This document shows positions 7,536 through 14,026 of a stretch of 40,048 nucleotides of DNA, piece by piece. Positions within the stretch are counted from its first letter, which is position 1; every line of letters starts with the position of its first letter. Origin of the DNA: an archaeon (GTDB lineage: Archaea > Micrarchaeota > Micrarchaeia > Anstonellales > Anstonellaceae). Where the stretch lies: assembly GCA_020056305.1 (NCBI GenBank), contig JAGVIA010000039.1, positions 1 to 40,048 on the forward strand, in the 5' to 3' direction. Below the pieces are notes generated by a model, which had not been told where the DNA came from, did not search any database, and saw nothing but the letters and a program-made list of their open reading frames with translations. Made by a program: the position numbers and the translations under genes.

Positions 7536-8030
7536 TCACCTCTTCTCCGGAGGCTTTGCCTCCACTGTTTTTTGCGATGCAGCTGGGGAAACCCCCGGCT
7601 GCGTTTGCTCGTTAGATGGAATTGCAGATTTTGCCTGCGATGGAACATTTTCCGCTTGCGGTTTTTGCTCAACCGGGGTTTTTGCTGCTGGTGATGCTCC
7701 TGCCGTTTTTTCTTGCGCATTTGACGGCGTGCTTGCTTTTTCCGCTTGCTTCTGCACATTCGATGGCGCGCTTGCCTTTTGCTCTCCTGTCTTTGAGCTC
7801 TTCTTCTTTTCCACCGCAACGTGCGCGATGCCGATTTTCCTCTCATGAAGAATGGTGCGGATGCGCGAAATGGTGTGGCGCAGCTCTGAAATCTTGCCAG
7901 GGTTGCTTGTGCGGCCGCCCGTCTTTATCTGGCCGCGCTCAAGCGCCATTTCCAAAACGCATGCGGACAGCTTTTCCTTTAGCTGCTCGTCCGTCATGCC
8001 CCTTGCATCGTTTGCGCGTAGGATTGCCAT
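7536..8030 (-). CDS. rpl29: 50S ribosomal protein uL29 with long low-complexity C-terminal tail
   Basis: A 164-residue protein. Residues 1-73 are a normal uL29 (MTDEQLKEKL, then RISELRHTISRIRTILHE-type helix near residues 47-65). Residues 74-164 form an unusual Ala/Pro/Gln/Lys/Ser-rich tail with no predicted fold and internally similar stretches (KASAPSNVQKQAEKASTPSN). Most archaeal uL29 proteins end near residue 70. The tail stays in frame and terminates at the TGA used in the aIF1 Shine-Dalgarno, so it is not a frame error. uL29 lies at the polypeptide tunnel exit. The ATG at 8030 begins immediately downstream of the uS3 stop; the upstream extension of the frame shadows uS3. Confidence 0.93.
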   Translation of the reverse strand: MAILRANDARGMTDEQLKEKLSACVLEMALERGQIKTGGRTSNPGKISELRHTISRIRTILHERKIGIAHVAVEKKKSSKTGEQKASAPSNVQKQAEKASTPSNAQEKTAGASPAAKTPVEQKPQAENVPSQAKSAIPSNEQTQPGVSPAASQKTVEAKPPEKR

Positions 8031-8031
8031 A

Positions 8032-8760
8032 TTACTTCCTTCTCCTTGGCGGGTGCTTGGATGCTTCCAGCTCCGCCTTCTTTGCTTCCTCCTTCCTGTC
8101 TGCGTCCGTAATTGAAGGCGCGTTTGCAACGTCCTCTGCTGCCGCAATCACGCGAGGAATCTCAATCTTTACATTTTCGCCCCTGCCCGGAAGCTTGGTG
8201 CCCGGCATCAGGATGCGCACAAGCACGCCGATTGCGCCGGACTTCGGATATGCGGTGACATGGGCCCTGTGCACAAGGCGCGCAGGCTCGCCGGCCTTGG
8301 GAATGAAGCCGGACATGACACGCAACTTCTTTGAGCGGCCGCCCTTTGCGGCTATCTTGCCTGATGCGACTATTTCTGCGCCCATTGCGCCAGCGCGCAT
8401 GATGTCGCGAAGCGCCGAGTGCAAAATTGCGCGAAGCTTCTTGCCCATCTCTATGTAGCGGCAGACGTTCTTTGCGATGATGCGCGGCTCAAGTGCGGGG
8501 TTTGCCGTCTCCACAACCGATATTTGCGGGTTGTCAATCTTGAAGTTTGCTTTTATCGCATCAGTAAGGTCCTGTATGGACTTGCCCTTCTTGCCAATCA
8601 CGCGGCCGGGGTTCATGACCTCGACTGCTATGCGCGTGACAAGGGGCGTGCGCTGCACGTCAAGGCGGGAGAATCCTGCCCTGTCAAGCTCGCGCTCAAG
8701 GAAATTGGAAACCTGGTACTTTGTTATTGCCTCTTCGATGAATTTTTTTTCTACAGCCAT
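8032..8760 (-). CDS. rps3: 30S ribosomal protein uS3
   Basis: A 242-residue uS3. The N-terminal type II KH domain contains RVIGKKGKSIQDLT (about residues 53-66) and the C-terminal domain contains GAMGAEIVASGKIAAKGGRS and VLVRIMP-like LVRILMPG. uS3 forms part of the mRNA entry channel in the 30S head. A charged 30-residue tail (DADRKEEAKKAELEASKHPP) follows. The ATG at 8760 has only a weak GGGGTC upstream. It lies between uL22 and uL29 in the universal order, one base from uL29. Confidence 0.96.
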   Translation of the reverse strand: MAVEKKFIEEAITKYQVSNFLERELDRAGFSRLDVQRTPLVTRIAVEVMNPGRVIGKKGKSIQDLTDAIKANFKIDNPQISVVETANPALEPRIIAKNVCRYIEMGKKLRAILHSALRDIMRAGAMGAEIVASGKIAAKGGRSKKLRVMSGFIPKAGEPARLVHRAHVTAYPKSGAIGVLVRILMPGTKLPGRGENVKIEIPRVIAAAEDVANAPSITDADRKEEAKKAELEASKHPPRRRK

Positions 8761-8777
8761 GATTTGACCCCATATGA

Positions 8778-9533
8778 TTACAATGACGGCTTATTGCCCT
8801 CATGAGTTGAGCTGTGCGCCGCAGTCCTCTGCGCCGCATTCTCGGCATTTTGCGCTATTTTTTGCGCCGCCTGCTCCTCTTTCTTTTCTTCGGCTTTTTG
8901 CGCAGATGATTTTTCAGCCTGCGCCTTTTGCTCTGCGGTTTGCGCTTTTGTTTCCGCTTTCTTCGCGTCGGTTTTCGCGTCCGTCTTCTTTTGCTCGTTC
9001 GCCGCCGTTTTTATTTCCGCCTTCTTCGCGTCTGTTTTCTTCTGCTCCGCAGCCTTCTTTGCCGCAAGCGCCTTGTGATGCTCAGGAATTTTCATCTCCT
9101 GCAATACAACCTGTATGACCGCAGTCTCATAATCCATCCTGATGCGCTTTCCCTTGGGCGACATTCGCGGAAGCGTGTCCTGCTTGTTTGCGGAAATGTG
9201 CGCGATTTTTGTTGGAGCAAGGCCTTTCTTGTTAGCATTGCCAAGCGCGCTTTGCACGACGCCGAGTATCACCTTGGCGCACTTCACCGGCCAGCCGCCC
9301 TTCTTGCCTCCAAGCTCCCTGCGGTGCCCCTTGCCGGAGTTGTGGCTGCGGAACCAGATTGCCTTTTCCCCAACCGCGGCAAGCTGCAAAAATTCTATCG
9401 CGCGCTCGGTGTTGCGGCCGCGCACCGCACTGCATACCTGGCAGGCATCCTTGTACGATATATTGCTGCCGTAGAGTATCGCATGGGCGGACTTGCCCGG
9501 TTCCGGTGCCTTGTATGCGTAGCTGGTTGTCAT
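8778..9533 (-). CDS. rpl22: 50S ribosomal protein uL22 with long Lys/Ala/Gln tail
   Basis: A 251-residue protein. Residues 1-152 are archaeal uL22, with ERAIEFLQLAAVGEKAIWF, the conserved HNSGKGHRRELGGKKGGWP and the tunnel-lining loop around LPRMSPKGKRIRMD. Residues 153-251 are a highly charged Ala/Lys/Gln/Glu tail with repeated QKKTDAK and KKAE units, probably a long helix or disordered arm. Archaeal uL22 normally ends near residue 155. The ATG at 9533 follows GTGAT with four bases between, and that site overlaps the uS19 stop. uL22 lines and borders the exit tunnel, as does uL29, which also has a tail here. Confidence 0.94.
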   Translation of the reverse strand: MTTSYAYKAPEPGKSAHAILYGSNISYKDACQVCSAVRGRNTERAIEFLQLAAVGEKAIWFRSHNSGKGHRRELGGKKGGWPVKCAKVILGVVQSALGNANKKGLAPTKIAHISANKQDTLPRMSPKGKRIRMDYETAVIQVVLQEMKIPEHHKALAAKKAAEQKKTDAKKAEIKTAANEQKKTDAKTDAKKAETKAQTAEQKAQAEKSSAQKAEEKKEEQAAQKIAQNAENAAQRTAAHSSTHEGNKPSL

Positions 9534-9538
9534 GAACA

Positions 9539-9940
9539 TCACTTGAGCGGGATGAACTTTGAGCCTCTCGTTGCGCCAACGCCAGGGCCGGAGTGCAAGA
9601 CTCTGCCGGTCGAGTGCGCGAAATCGCCAAGGCGATATCCTATCTTGTCAATCGTGATTGTGAGCGGCTTGAATTCCTTTCCGCTGTGCACCGAGAACTT
9701 GAGGCCGACCCATTCGGGCAAAATGACTGCGTCGCGCGCCTGCGTCTTTATCACTTTGTCAGGATTGGTTTTCTTTATGCCGTTCACGTGCTTTATGAAT
9801 TGCTTGAAGCGCAAATTCTTTGAGCCGGCGCGCAATACAGCGCGGCGCGCACGGGACGTGAGAAGGGCGAGCCCTTCTTCCTTGCCCATGGCTGCTATTT
9901 CCTCTGCGGTTTTTCCGCGGAATGTTTCAATCTTTGCCAT
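9539..9940 (-). CDS. rps19: 30S ribosomal protein uS19
   Basis: A 133-residue uS19 of the 30S head. The conserved block runs through RDAVILPEWVGLKFSVHSGK, EFKPLTITIDKIGYRLGDFA and STGRVLHSGPGVGATRGSKF; the N-terminal 45 residues are the archaeal/eukaryotic extension. Two ATGs are possible. The one at 9940 (MAKIETF) gives better spacing from GGGGTAA than the one at 9946. The stop TGA is part of the GTGAT that serves uL22. Confidence 0.95.
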   Translation of the reverse strand: MAKIETFRGKTAEEIAAMGKEEGLALLTSRARRAVLRAGSKNLRFKQFIKHVNGIKKTNPDKVIKTQARDAVILPEWVGLKFSVHSGKEFKPLTITIDKIGYRLGDFAHSTGRVLHSGPGVGATRGSKFIPLK

Positions 9941-9954
9941 AATCATTACCCCGT

Positions 9955-10722
9955 TTACGCCCTAGCCTGCCTTTCCTCAAGCTTCATCTCTTCAACATGC
10001 GACTTCTTGCGGCCGGTGCTGCGCGCTGCGATGTGACCGACTTTCCTGCCCGGCGGCGCGTTGCGGCTCGTCATTGAAGAGCGGCCCTTGTGATGCTGCT
10101 TGCCGCCGAACGGATGCGTGTAAGCTGACATGTGGACACCGCGGTTGACCGGCCACTTGCGGTTCTGCGCGTGCTTCTTGTAGAAGTTTGCGCCTGCCCT
10201 CATCATCGGGCGCTCAAGGCGTCCGCCTCCGCACACGATGCCAAGCTGGCAGCGGCATGCGTCCTGGAGCTTGAGTGTCACCTTGCTTGGAAGCCGCACA
10301 TAAACGTAACCTTTTTCATGCGAGACAACTGTGGCATACGAGCCTGGGCTGCGGACAAATTTTCCGCCAGAGCCTGGCCGTATTTCAAGATTGTATATGA
10401 ACCCGCCGTCCGGGATGCTTGCAATCGGGAGCACTGAGCCGAGCACAAGCTCGCCTTTGGGCCCGGAGTAAACGTTAGAGCCTATTGAGCCGCCTTCGGG
10501 CGCAAGAAGCATTAGCTTCTCGCCATTCTCGTAAAGCACGTTCATCAGAAGCGCGCCGCGGGCCGGGTCGTCTATGAAATCCATTATCTGCCCGCGCAGC
10601 CTGCCTGTGCGCTCGAAATCATCCATCCTGCGATACACTAATTCCGCCTTGTAGCGGTGAGATGGCGCAGTGTAGCACTGCGAGCCCTTTCCCCTGCGTT
10701 GCTGCTTTAGTAGCTTTCCCAT
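9955..10722 (-). CDS. rpl2: 50S ribosomal protein uL2
   Basis: A 255-residue uL2, essential for peptidyl-transferase centre assembly and subunit association. Visible are the OB-fold region (EGGSIGSNVYSGPKGELVLG), the SH3-like region (GYVYVRLPSKVTLKLQDACR) and the highly conserved C-terminal loop (NRGVHMSAYTHPFGGKQHH), which includes the His near residue 216 placed close to the peptidyl-transferase centre in this family. The ATG at 10722 directly abuts the uL23 TAA with no gap, indicating coupled translation. Confidence 0.97.
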   Translation of the reverse strand: MGKLLKQQRRGKGSQCYTAPSHRYKAELVYRRMDDFERTGRLRGQIMDFIDDPARGALLMNVLYENGEKLMLLAPEGGSIGSNVYSGPKGELVLGSVLPIASIPDGGFIYNLEIRPGSGGKFVRSPGSYATVVSHEKGYVYVRLPSKVTLKLQDACRCQLGIVCGGGRLERPMMRAGANFYKKHAQNRKWPVNRGVHMSAYTHPFGGKQHHKGRSSMTSRNAPPGRKVGHIAARSTGRKKSHVEEMKLEERQARA

Positions 10723-10971
10723 TTAGACCATCTTGAGCTTTGCCGCGATTGTGTCGGCCTTGAATCCCTTTGCAAGCTTTATGTACGCGCGCTTCTCGCC
10801 CTTCGGGGTGATGTATGTGTTCACCTTTGCGACCTTTACCGCAAAGCGCTCCTCCATCTCGCGCTTTATCTGCGCCTTTGTCGCGCCCATCTCGACTACG
10901 AAAACCATCTTGTTCTCGCGCTCGACTAGGCCCACTGCCTTTTCCGTTGAGATGGGGTAGAGAATTGCCAT
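10723..10971 (-). CDS. rpl23: 50S ribosomal protein uL23
   Basis: An 82-residue uL23 of normal archaeal size: YPISTEKAVGLVERENKMVF, the central GATKAQIKREMEERFAVKV and NTYITPKGEKRAYIKLAKG. uL23 is the main docking site for SRP and other factors at the tunnel exit. The ATG at 10971 follows GTGAT at four bases; the in-frame GTG at 10980 is the Shine-Dalgarno itself, which also contains the uL4 stop TGA (10977-10979). Confidence 0.95.
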   Translation of the reverse strand: MAILYPISTEKAVGLVERENKMVFVVEMGATKAQIKREMEERFAVKVAKVNTYITPKGEKRAYIKLAKGFKADTIAAKLKMV

Positions 10972-10976
10972 GGATA

Positions 10977-11777
10977 TCACGTTGATTTTGCCATTTCTTC
11001 AAGCGCTGTCTCAGAGTATATTGTGAGCCTGCCTGCGTGCGTGCCTGGCGCAAGCATCATGACAGAGAGGGATTTCACATCCGACACGTCAACGCCGGAA
11101 ATGTTCCTTCCTGCACGCATGATGGGCGCCTCTTTTGCGCCGACGATTATGAGCACGGACTTGGGGGTGCGGTTGCCTCCGATTCTCCGGCTGCCAACAC
11201 CCGAGCGAGCCTTGCGCTTTGCGCCCCGCTCCAAGTCTGCGGTGAGGCCGAGGGATTGCAGCGTTGCAACAACCTGCTTTGTCTTTGAAATTGAATCAAA
11301 TGACTTTTCAAGCACGAGTGGAAGTGCTGCCTTCATGTCTGCTATTTTGTGCCCGCGCTTCTCAACAAGCGATTTGTCGGCGGTTGCGGCAATCGCGCAC
11401 GCAAGCGCCTTTTTGTATTCCTTCCGATTCATGCGCTCGACAATTGTCTCCTCTACTTTGGGCGGGTGGGCGCGCCTTCCTTTCACGGATGATGGAATCC
11501 TGCGCACGCGGCCAAATCTGCCTTTTGGCAATATTTCATGGGGCAATCTTGACATGCCCTTGTTCTTGTTTGAGCCAAAATCGTCTTTCCTGCCTTTGTA
11601 TTTTGCAGATGTTTCCATGCCTGCCCAGATGTAGTTGCCCTTTGGCTGGTATTCCTTTGTCTGGTCGGAAATGACTGCGCGGGAAATCAGCGAGAGGATG
11701 GGGTGCTGGTCAAACTGCTGCGGCAGCTCGACTTTGCGCACCGGCTTGCCTTCGATTGACAAAACATCAGCTTTCAT
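10977..11777 (-). CDS. rpl4: 50S ribosomal protein uL4
   Basis: A 266-residue archaeal uL4. The N-terminus VLSIEGKPVRKVELPQQF and the tunnel-reaching loop rich in Arg/Gly (GRFGRVRRIPSSVKGRRAHPP) are characteristic, and the globular part carries GVGSRRIGGNRTPKSVLIIV. In bacteria uL4 represses its own operon by binding the leader; here the operon leader also has hairpins, but a link is untested. The ATG at 11777 follows GTGAT, which contains the uL3 stop TGA. Confidence 0.95.
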   Translation of the reverse strand: MKADVLSIEGKPVRKVELPQQFDQHPILSLISRAVISDQTKEYQPKGNYIWAGMETSAKYKGRKDDFGSNKNKGMSRLPHEILPKGRFGRVRRIPSSVKGRRAHPPKVEETIVERMNRKEYKKALACAIAATADKSLVEKRGHKIADMKAALPLVLEKSFDSISKTKQVVATLQSLGLTADLERGAKRKARSGVGSRRIGGNRTPKSVLIIVGAKEAPIMRAGRNISGVDVSDVKSLSVMMLAPGTHAGRLTIYSETALEEMAKST

Positions 11778-11782
11778 AAATA

Positions 11783-12736
11783 TCACTGCTTGGAATCCGT
11801 TGAAATGTGCTTGAGCGCGATCGGCTTTGCGCCACCAGAGGGCGCGCGCATTCCGCAGCGCATGCGGATTAGGCGCTTGACAGGGCCTGCTATCGAGCCC
11901 TTGATGAGCACGTAATCGCCGTTAATAATGCCGTAGTGCAAAAATCCGCCCTTGGGGTTTATCCCGTTGCCCGAGCCGATTTTCATAATTCGCTTTGATA
12001 TCTCAGTGCGCTTGTGGTAGCCGTGCTGGCCTGCCATCGGGACAGTGTACATGACATAGCCTGGGTGCCAGGGGCCCAATGTGCCGATGTGGCGGCGCTT
12101 GCCGGTTGCCTTGCGGCGCTGCAATGAGGTGCCAAAGCGCTTTGCCTGCCCTTCCCAGCCCTTGCCTTTTGTGATTGAGAGCGTGTCGATTATTTCGCCC
12201 TCCCGAAAAACATCTGCGAGCTTGATATCTTTTCCGAGAATGGAATTCGCGTATTCGAGCTTTTCCGCGCAGTCCTTGCCGCCGACTGCTATTTCCATCG
12301 CCTCAACGCCCTTCTTTCCAAAGCCGGTCTTGCCCGGGCTTGCGTATGCTAGCACGAAAACATTGTCGATATTAACAGGCGCAGGAATGGCAGGCGAGGC
12401 TTCTTTCTTTTTTATGCCCAGGGGGGCGAGAAGTTTTGCATCAGATGAGAAGAAGTCGGAGAGAACATGGCCGGCTTTATAGAAGCGGATTGCAAAAACA
12501 GACATCGGAGGGACTTCAAGGACCGTGACAGGCGCCGAAACCTCGGTGCCTTTTGTCGGCGAGGGTGAGTCGTCGATGAAGAGGACGTGCGTCATGCCGG
12601 CTTTGTATCCGGCAAACCCAAGAAGCCTTTTTTCAGTGATTTTTGGCCAGGCGCCCACAGTAGGCATCTGGCTGACCGCGCGCTTTCGCGGCCTGAATGC
12701 AAGCGATCCCTTTCGGTGGCTTTTTCTTGCGCCCAT
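11783..12736 (-). CDS. rpl3: 50S ribosomal protein uL3, first gene of the operon
   Basis: A 317-residue archaeal uL3. It opens with the conserved MGARKSHRKGSLAFRPRKRA and carries GFAGYKAGMTHVLFIDD, then the central GWEGQAKRFGTSLQRRKATG and RHIGTLGPWHPGYVMYTVPM, which form the loop approaching the peptidyl-transferase centre. The ATG at 12736 has no clear Shine-Dalgarno, unlike the downstream genes. About 100 bases of leader with two hairpins separate it from a BRE/TATA at 12858-12872, so its translation may be controlled by structure. Confidence 0.96.
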   Translation of the reverse strand: MGARKSHRKGSLAFRPRKRAVSQMPTVGAWPKITEKRLLGFAGYKAGMTHVLFIDDSPSPTKGTEVSAPVTVLEVPPMSVFAIRFYKAGHVLSDFFSSDAKLLAPLGIKKKEASPAIPAPVNIDNVFVLAYASPGKTGFGKKGVEAMEIAVGGKDCAEKLEYANSILGKDIKLADVFREGEIIDTLSITKGKGWEGQAKRFGTSLQRRKATGKRRHIGTLGPWHPGYVMYTVPMAGQHGYHKRTEISKRIMKIGSGNGINPKGGFLHYGIINGDYVLIKGSIAGPVKRLIRMRCGMRAPSGGAKPIALKHISTDSKQ

Positions 12737-12754
12737 GGCAACAAACTCTCTAAG

Positions 12755-12795
12755 CCTTGCCTATCCTGCAAGGTGATTTCCGGCGGAAGCCGGAA
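12755..12795 (-). promoter_or_regulatory. Two tandem perfect hairpins in the uL3 operon leader
   Basis: In the minus-strand transcript, TTCCGGC-TTCC-GCCGGAA (12795-12778) forms a 7-bp stem with a four-base loop. It is followed by CCTTGC-AGGATAG-GCAAGG (12773-12755) with a 6-bp stem. Both are perfect inverted repeats lying between the promoter and the uL3 ATG (12736), the only gene of this operon without a visible Shine-Dalgarno. Between the stems the leader also contains AAATCACCTT, resembling the 16S anti-Shine-Dalgarno. By analogy with ribosomal-protein feedback sites they may bind a product of the operon; this is inference. Confidence 0.5.
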
Positions 12796-12856
12796 GTGTC
12801 ATCTTACTTACACCGAATAAAAATGTAAGAAGAGTGGGATGATTATTGAGACAGGG

Positions 12857-12873
12857 CTTTAAAACGGTTTCGG
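12857..12873 (-). promoter_or_regulatory. Putative BRE/TATA promoter of the uL3 ribosomal operon
   Basis: On the minus strand CGAAACC (12872-12866) precedes TTTTAAA (12864-12858), matching the archaeal BRE-TATA arrangement. Transcription would begin about 26 bases downstream, near 12835, giving a leader of roughly 100 bases. A weaker TATA-like ACATTTTTATT lies nearer the gene (about 12815-12828). The TTTAAAA core is also readable on the plus strand and could serve the ORF at 12927. Confidence 0.5.
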
Positions 12874-12926
12874 CGAGCGCCAAGGTGCTTAAAGGCGTGG
12901 GGAACTAAGATAAAACACCTGATTAA

Positions 12927-13340
12927 ATGCAAATTAGTGAGAGCGCAAAGCGCCCCTATGTGAATTTGAAAAGGCACACGAAAGATACCGACAGGTGGTG
13001 GATGCGGCACTTTGGCGGCGTTTCTTTTTCCCCGGGTGGCACCGCTTACTCATCACACAATGGGAACTGCACCTCTGGCCGCAGTGCGTTCATGCTTCTT
13101 CATGGCGACGAGCTGCCGCACCACATGAGAATGCCGCACAGTGCAAATGGGCGGGAGCGCAATAAAATCCTTGCTGCCGCACGTGAAAATGATGCAAATA
13201 AGCACAATCCGCGGCATATTGGACGGAGAGCCAGCCGCACGCATGAAGAAAAATCGCTTGAGCTTCTTGTGCTCACGCAGGAATTTGTCCTGGAAGTTGA
13301 AGGGGAGGGCGGGGCGAAAAAAAGTATAACACGGAAATAA
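12927..13340 (+). CDS. Hypothetical protein, doubtful
   Basis: A possible 137-residue protein, hydrophilic and rich in His, Arg and Asn, with a Gly/Ser-rich middle and a Glu-rich C-terminus (LVLTQEFVLEVEGEGG). No domain is recognised. Its codons resemble the neighbours (frequent GCA, GAG, AAT), which is the main argument for it. There is no Shine-Dalgarno before the ATG and no well-placed TATA box for leaderless expression. The region between the uL3 promoter and SOD has no better gene on either strand. The antisense frames here read as Ser/Phe/Ala-rich shadow sequence. Confidence 0.33.
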   Translation: MQISESAKRPYVNLKRHTKDTDRWWMRHFGGVSFSPGGTAYSSHNGNCTSGRSAFMLLHGDELPHHMRMPHSANGRERNKILAAARENDANKHNPRHIGRRASRTHEEKSLELLVLTQEFVLEVEGEGGAKKSITRK

Positions 13341-13384
13341 ATATAATTTGTGGGCGCGAAATGCGCTAACGAGAAAGGGGTGAG
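13338..13384 (+). promoter_or_regulatory. Promoter and Shine-Dalgarno of the superoxide dismutase gene
   Basis: An AT-rich TATA element (AAATATAATTTG, about 13339-13350) lies roughly 45 bases before the ATG. Transcription would begin near 13369, and GGGGTGAG at 13377-13384 is a strong Shine-Dalgarno four bases before the ATG at 13389. This site decides the start over the in-frame GTG at 13350. Confidence 0.5.
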
Positions 13385-13388
13385 TTGC

Positions 13389-14003
13389 ATGGTAGAAAGG
13401 CCATTGATTCCATTGCAGTACAAGGAGCTTGACGGATTGTCCGAGAAGCAGATCGCGCAGCACCATGACGTGCTGTATGCAGGGTATGTGAAAAAGACCA
13501 ATGAGATAAGAAAGGCATTGGAAAACGTTGACCTTGCATCTGCGAATGCTACTTTTTCCGCGCTGCGAGAGCTCAAAGTCGAGGAAACATTTGCGATAAA
13601 CGGCGTGAAATTGCATGAGGGGTATTTTGCGAACCTTGGGGGCAAGGAAGGGGCAGAAGGCGAGATTGCAAAATGGATTGCAGAGGATTTCGGCTCTGTG
13701 GAAAAATGGGAGGCTGAATTCCGCGCAGAGGGAGTCGTGTCGCGCGGCTGGGTCATTCTGGCATTTGACCTCGAAGAAGGGAGATTGTACAATTACGTGT
13801 GCGACATCCACAATCAGGGCGGAGTGTGGGGCTCGGTGCCGGTGCTCATCCTGGATGTGTACGAGCATGCGTACTTCATAGATTATGCGACAAACCGCAA
13901 GGGGTACATTGACGCGTTCTTCAAGAACATAAAATGGGGCGAGTGCAACGAAGTGATAAAGAAGTACAAACTGGCTGAATTCCGCAAGAACCGCAAGGCG
14001 TGA
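13389..14003 (+). CDS. sod: Superoxide dismutase, Fe/Mn family
   Basis: A 204-residue Fe/Mn superoxide dismutase that converts superoxide to oxygen and hydrogen peroxide. The expected metal ligands are H25 (in QHHDVLYAGYV), H76 (in KLHEGYFANLGG), D156 and H160 (in LDVYEHAYFIDY); the gate tyrosine is Y33. The position of the conserved second-shell His (His30 in E. coli MnSOD) is L29, and the usual DVWEHAY is DVYEHAY. This is a divergent subtype, but the ligand set is complete. Metal preference cannot be read directly. Start chosen by GGGGTGAG four bases upstream. It ends 23 bp from the convergent nitrilase-like gene. Confidence 0.9.
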   Translation: MVERPLIPLQYKELDGLSEKQIAQHHDVLYAGYVKKTNEIRKALENVDLASANATFSALRELKVEETFAINGVKLHEGYFANLGGKEGAEGEIAKWIAEDFGSVEKWEAEFRAEGVVSRGWVILAFDLEEGRLYNYVCDIHNQGGVWGSVPVLILDVYEHAYFIDYATNRKGYIDAFFKNIKWGECNEVIKKYKLAEFRKNRKA

Positions 14004-14026
14004 TGCAAGGTTGAAAAAGCGCGCCT

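Noticed and set aside
7066-7848. 260-residue plus-strand ORF opposite aIF1 and uL29
   Set aside because: Its composition follows the complement of the ribosomal genes, and the minus-strand genes are certain.
8031-8147. N-terminal extension of uL29
   Set aside because: It shadows the 3' end of uS3, and uL29 homology begins at the ATG at 8030.
13350-13388. GTG start of SOD at 13350
   Set aside because: The ATG at 13389 has a strong Shine-Dalgarno and matches the family N-terminus.
13053-13868. Minus-strand ORFs opposite SOD
   Set aside because: SOD on the plus strand is certain, and the antisense frames are Ser/Phe/Ala-rich without motifs.
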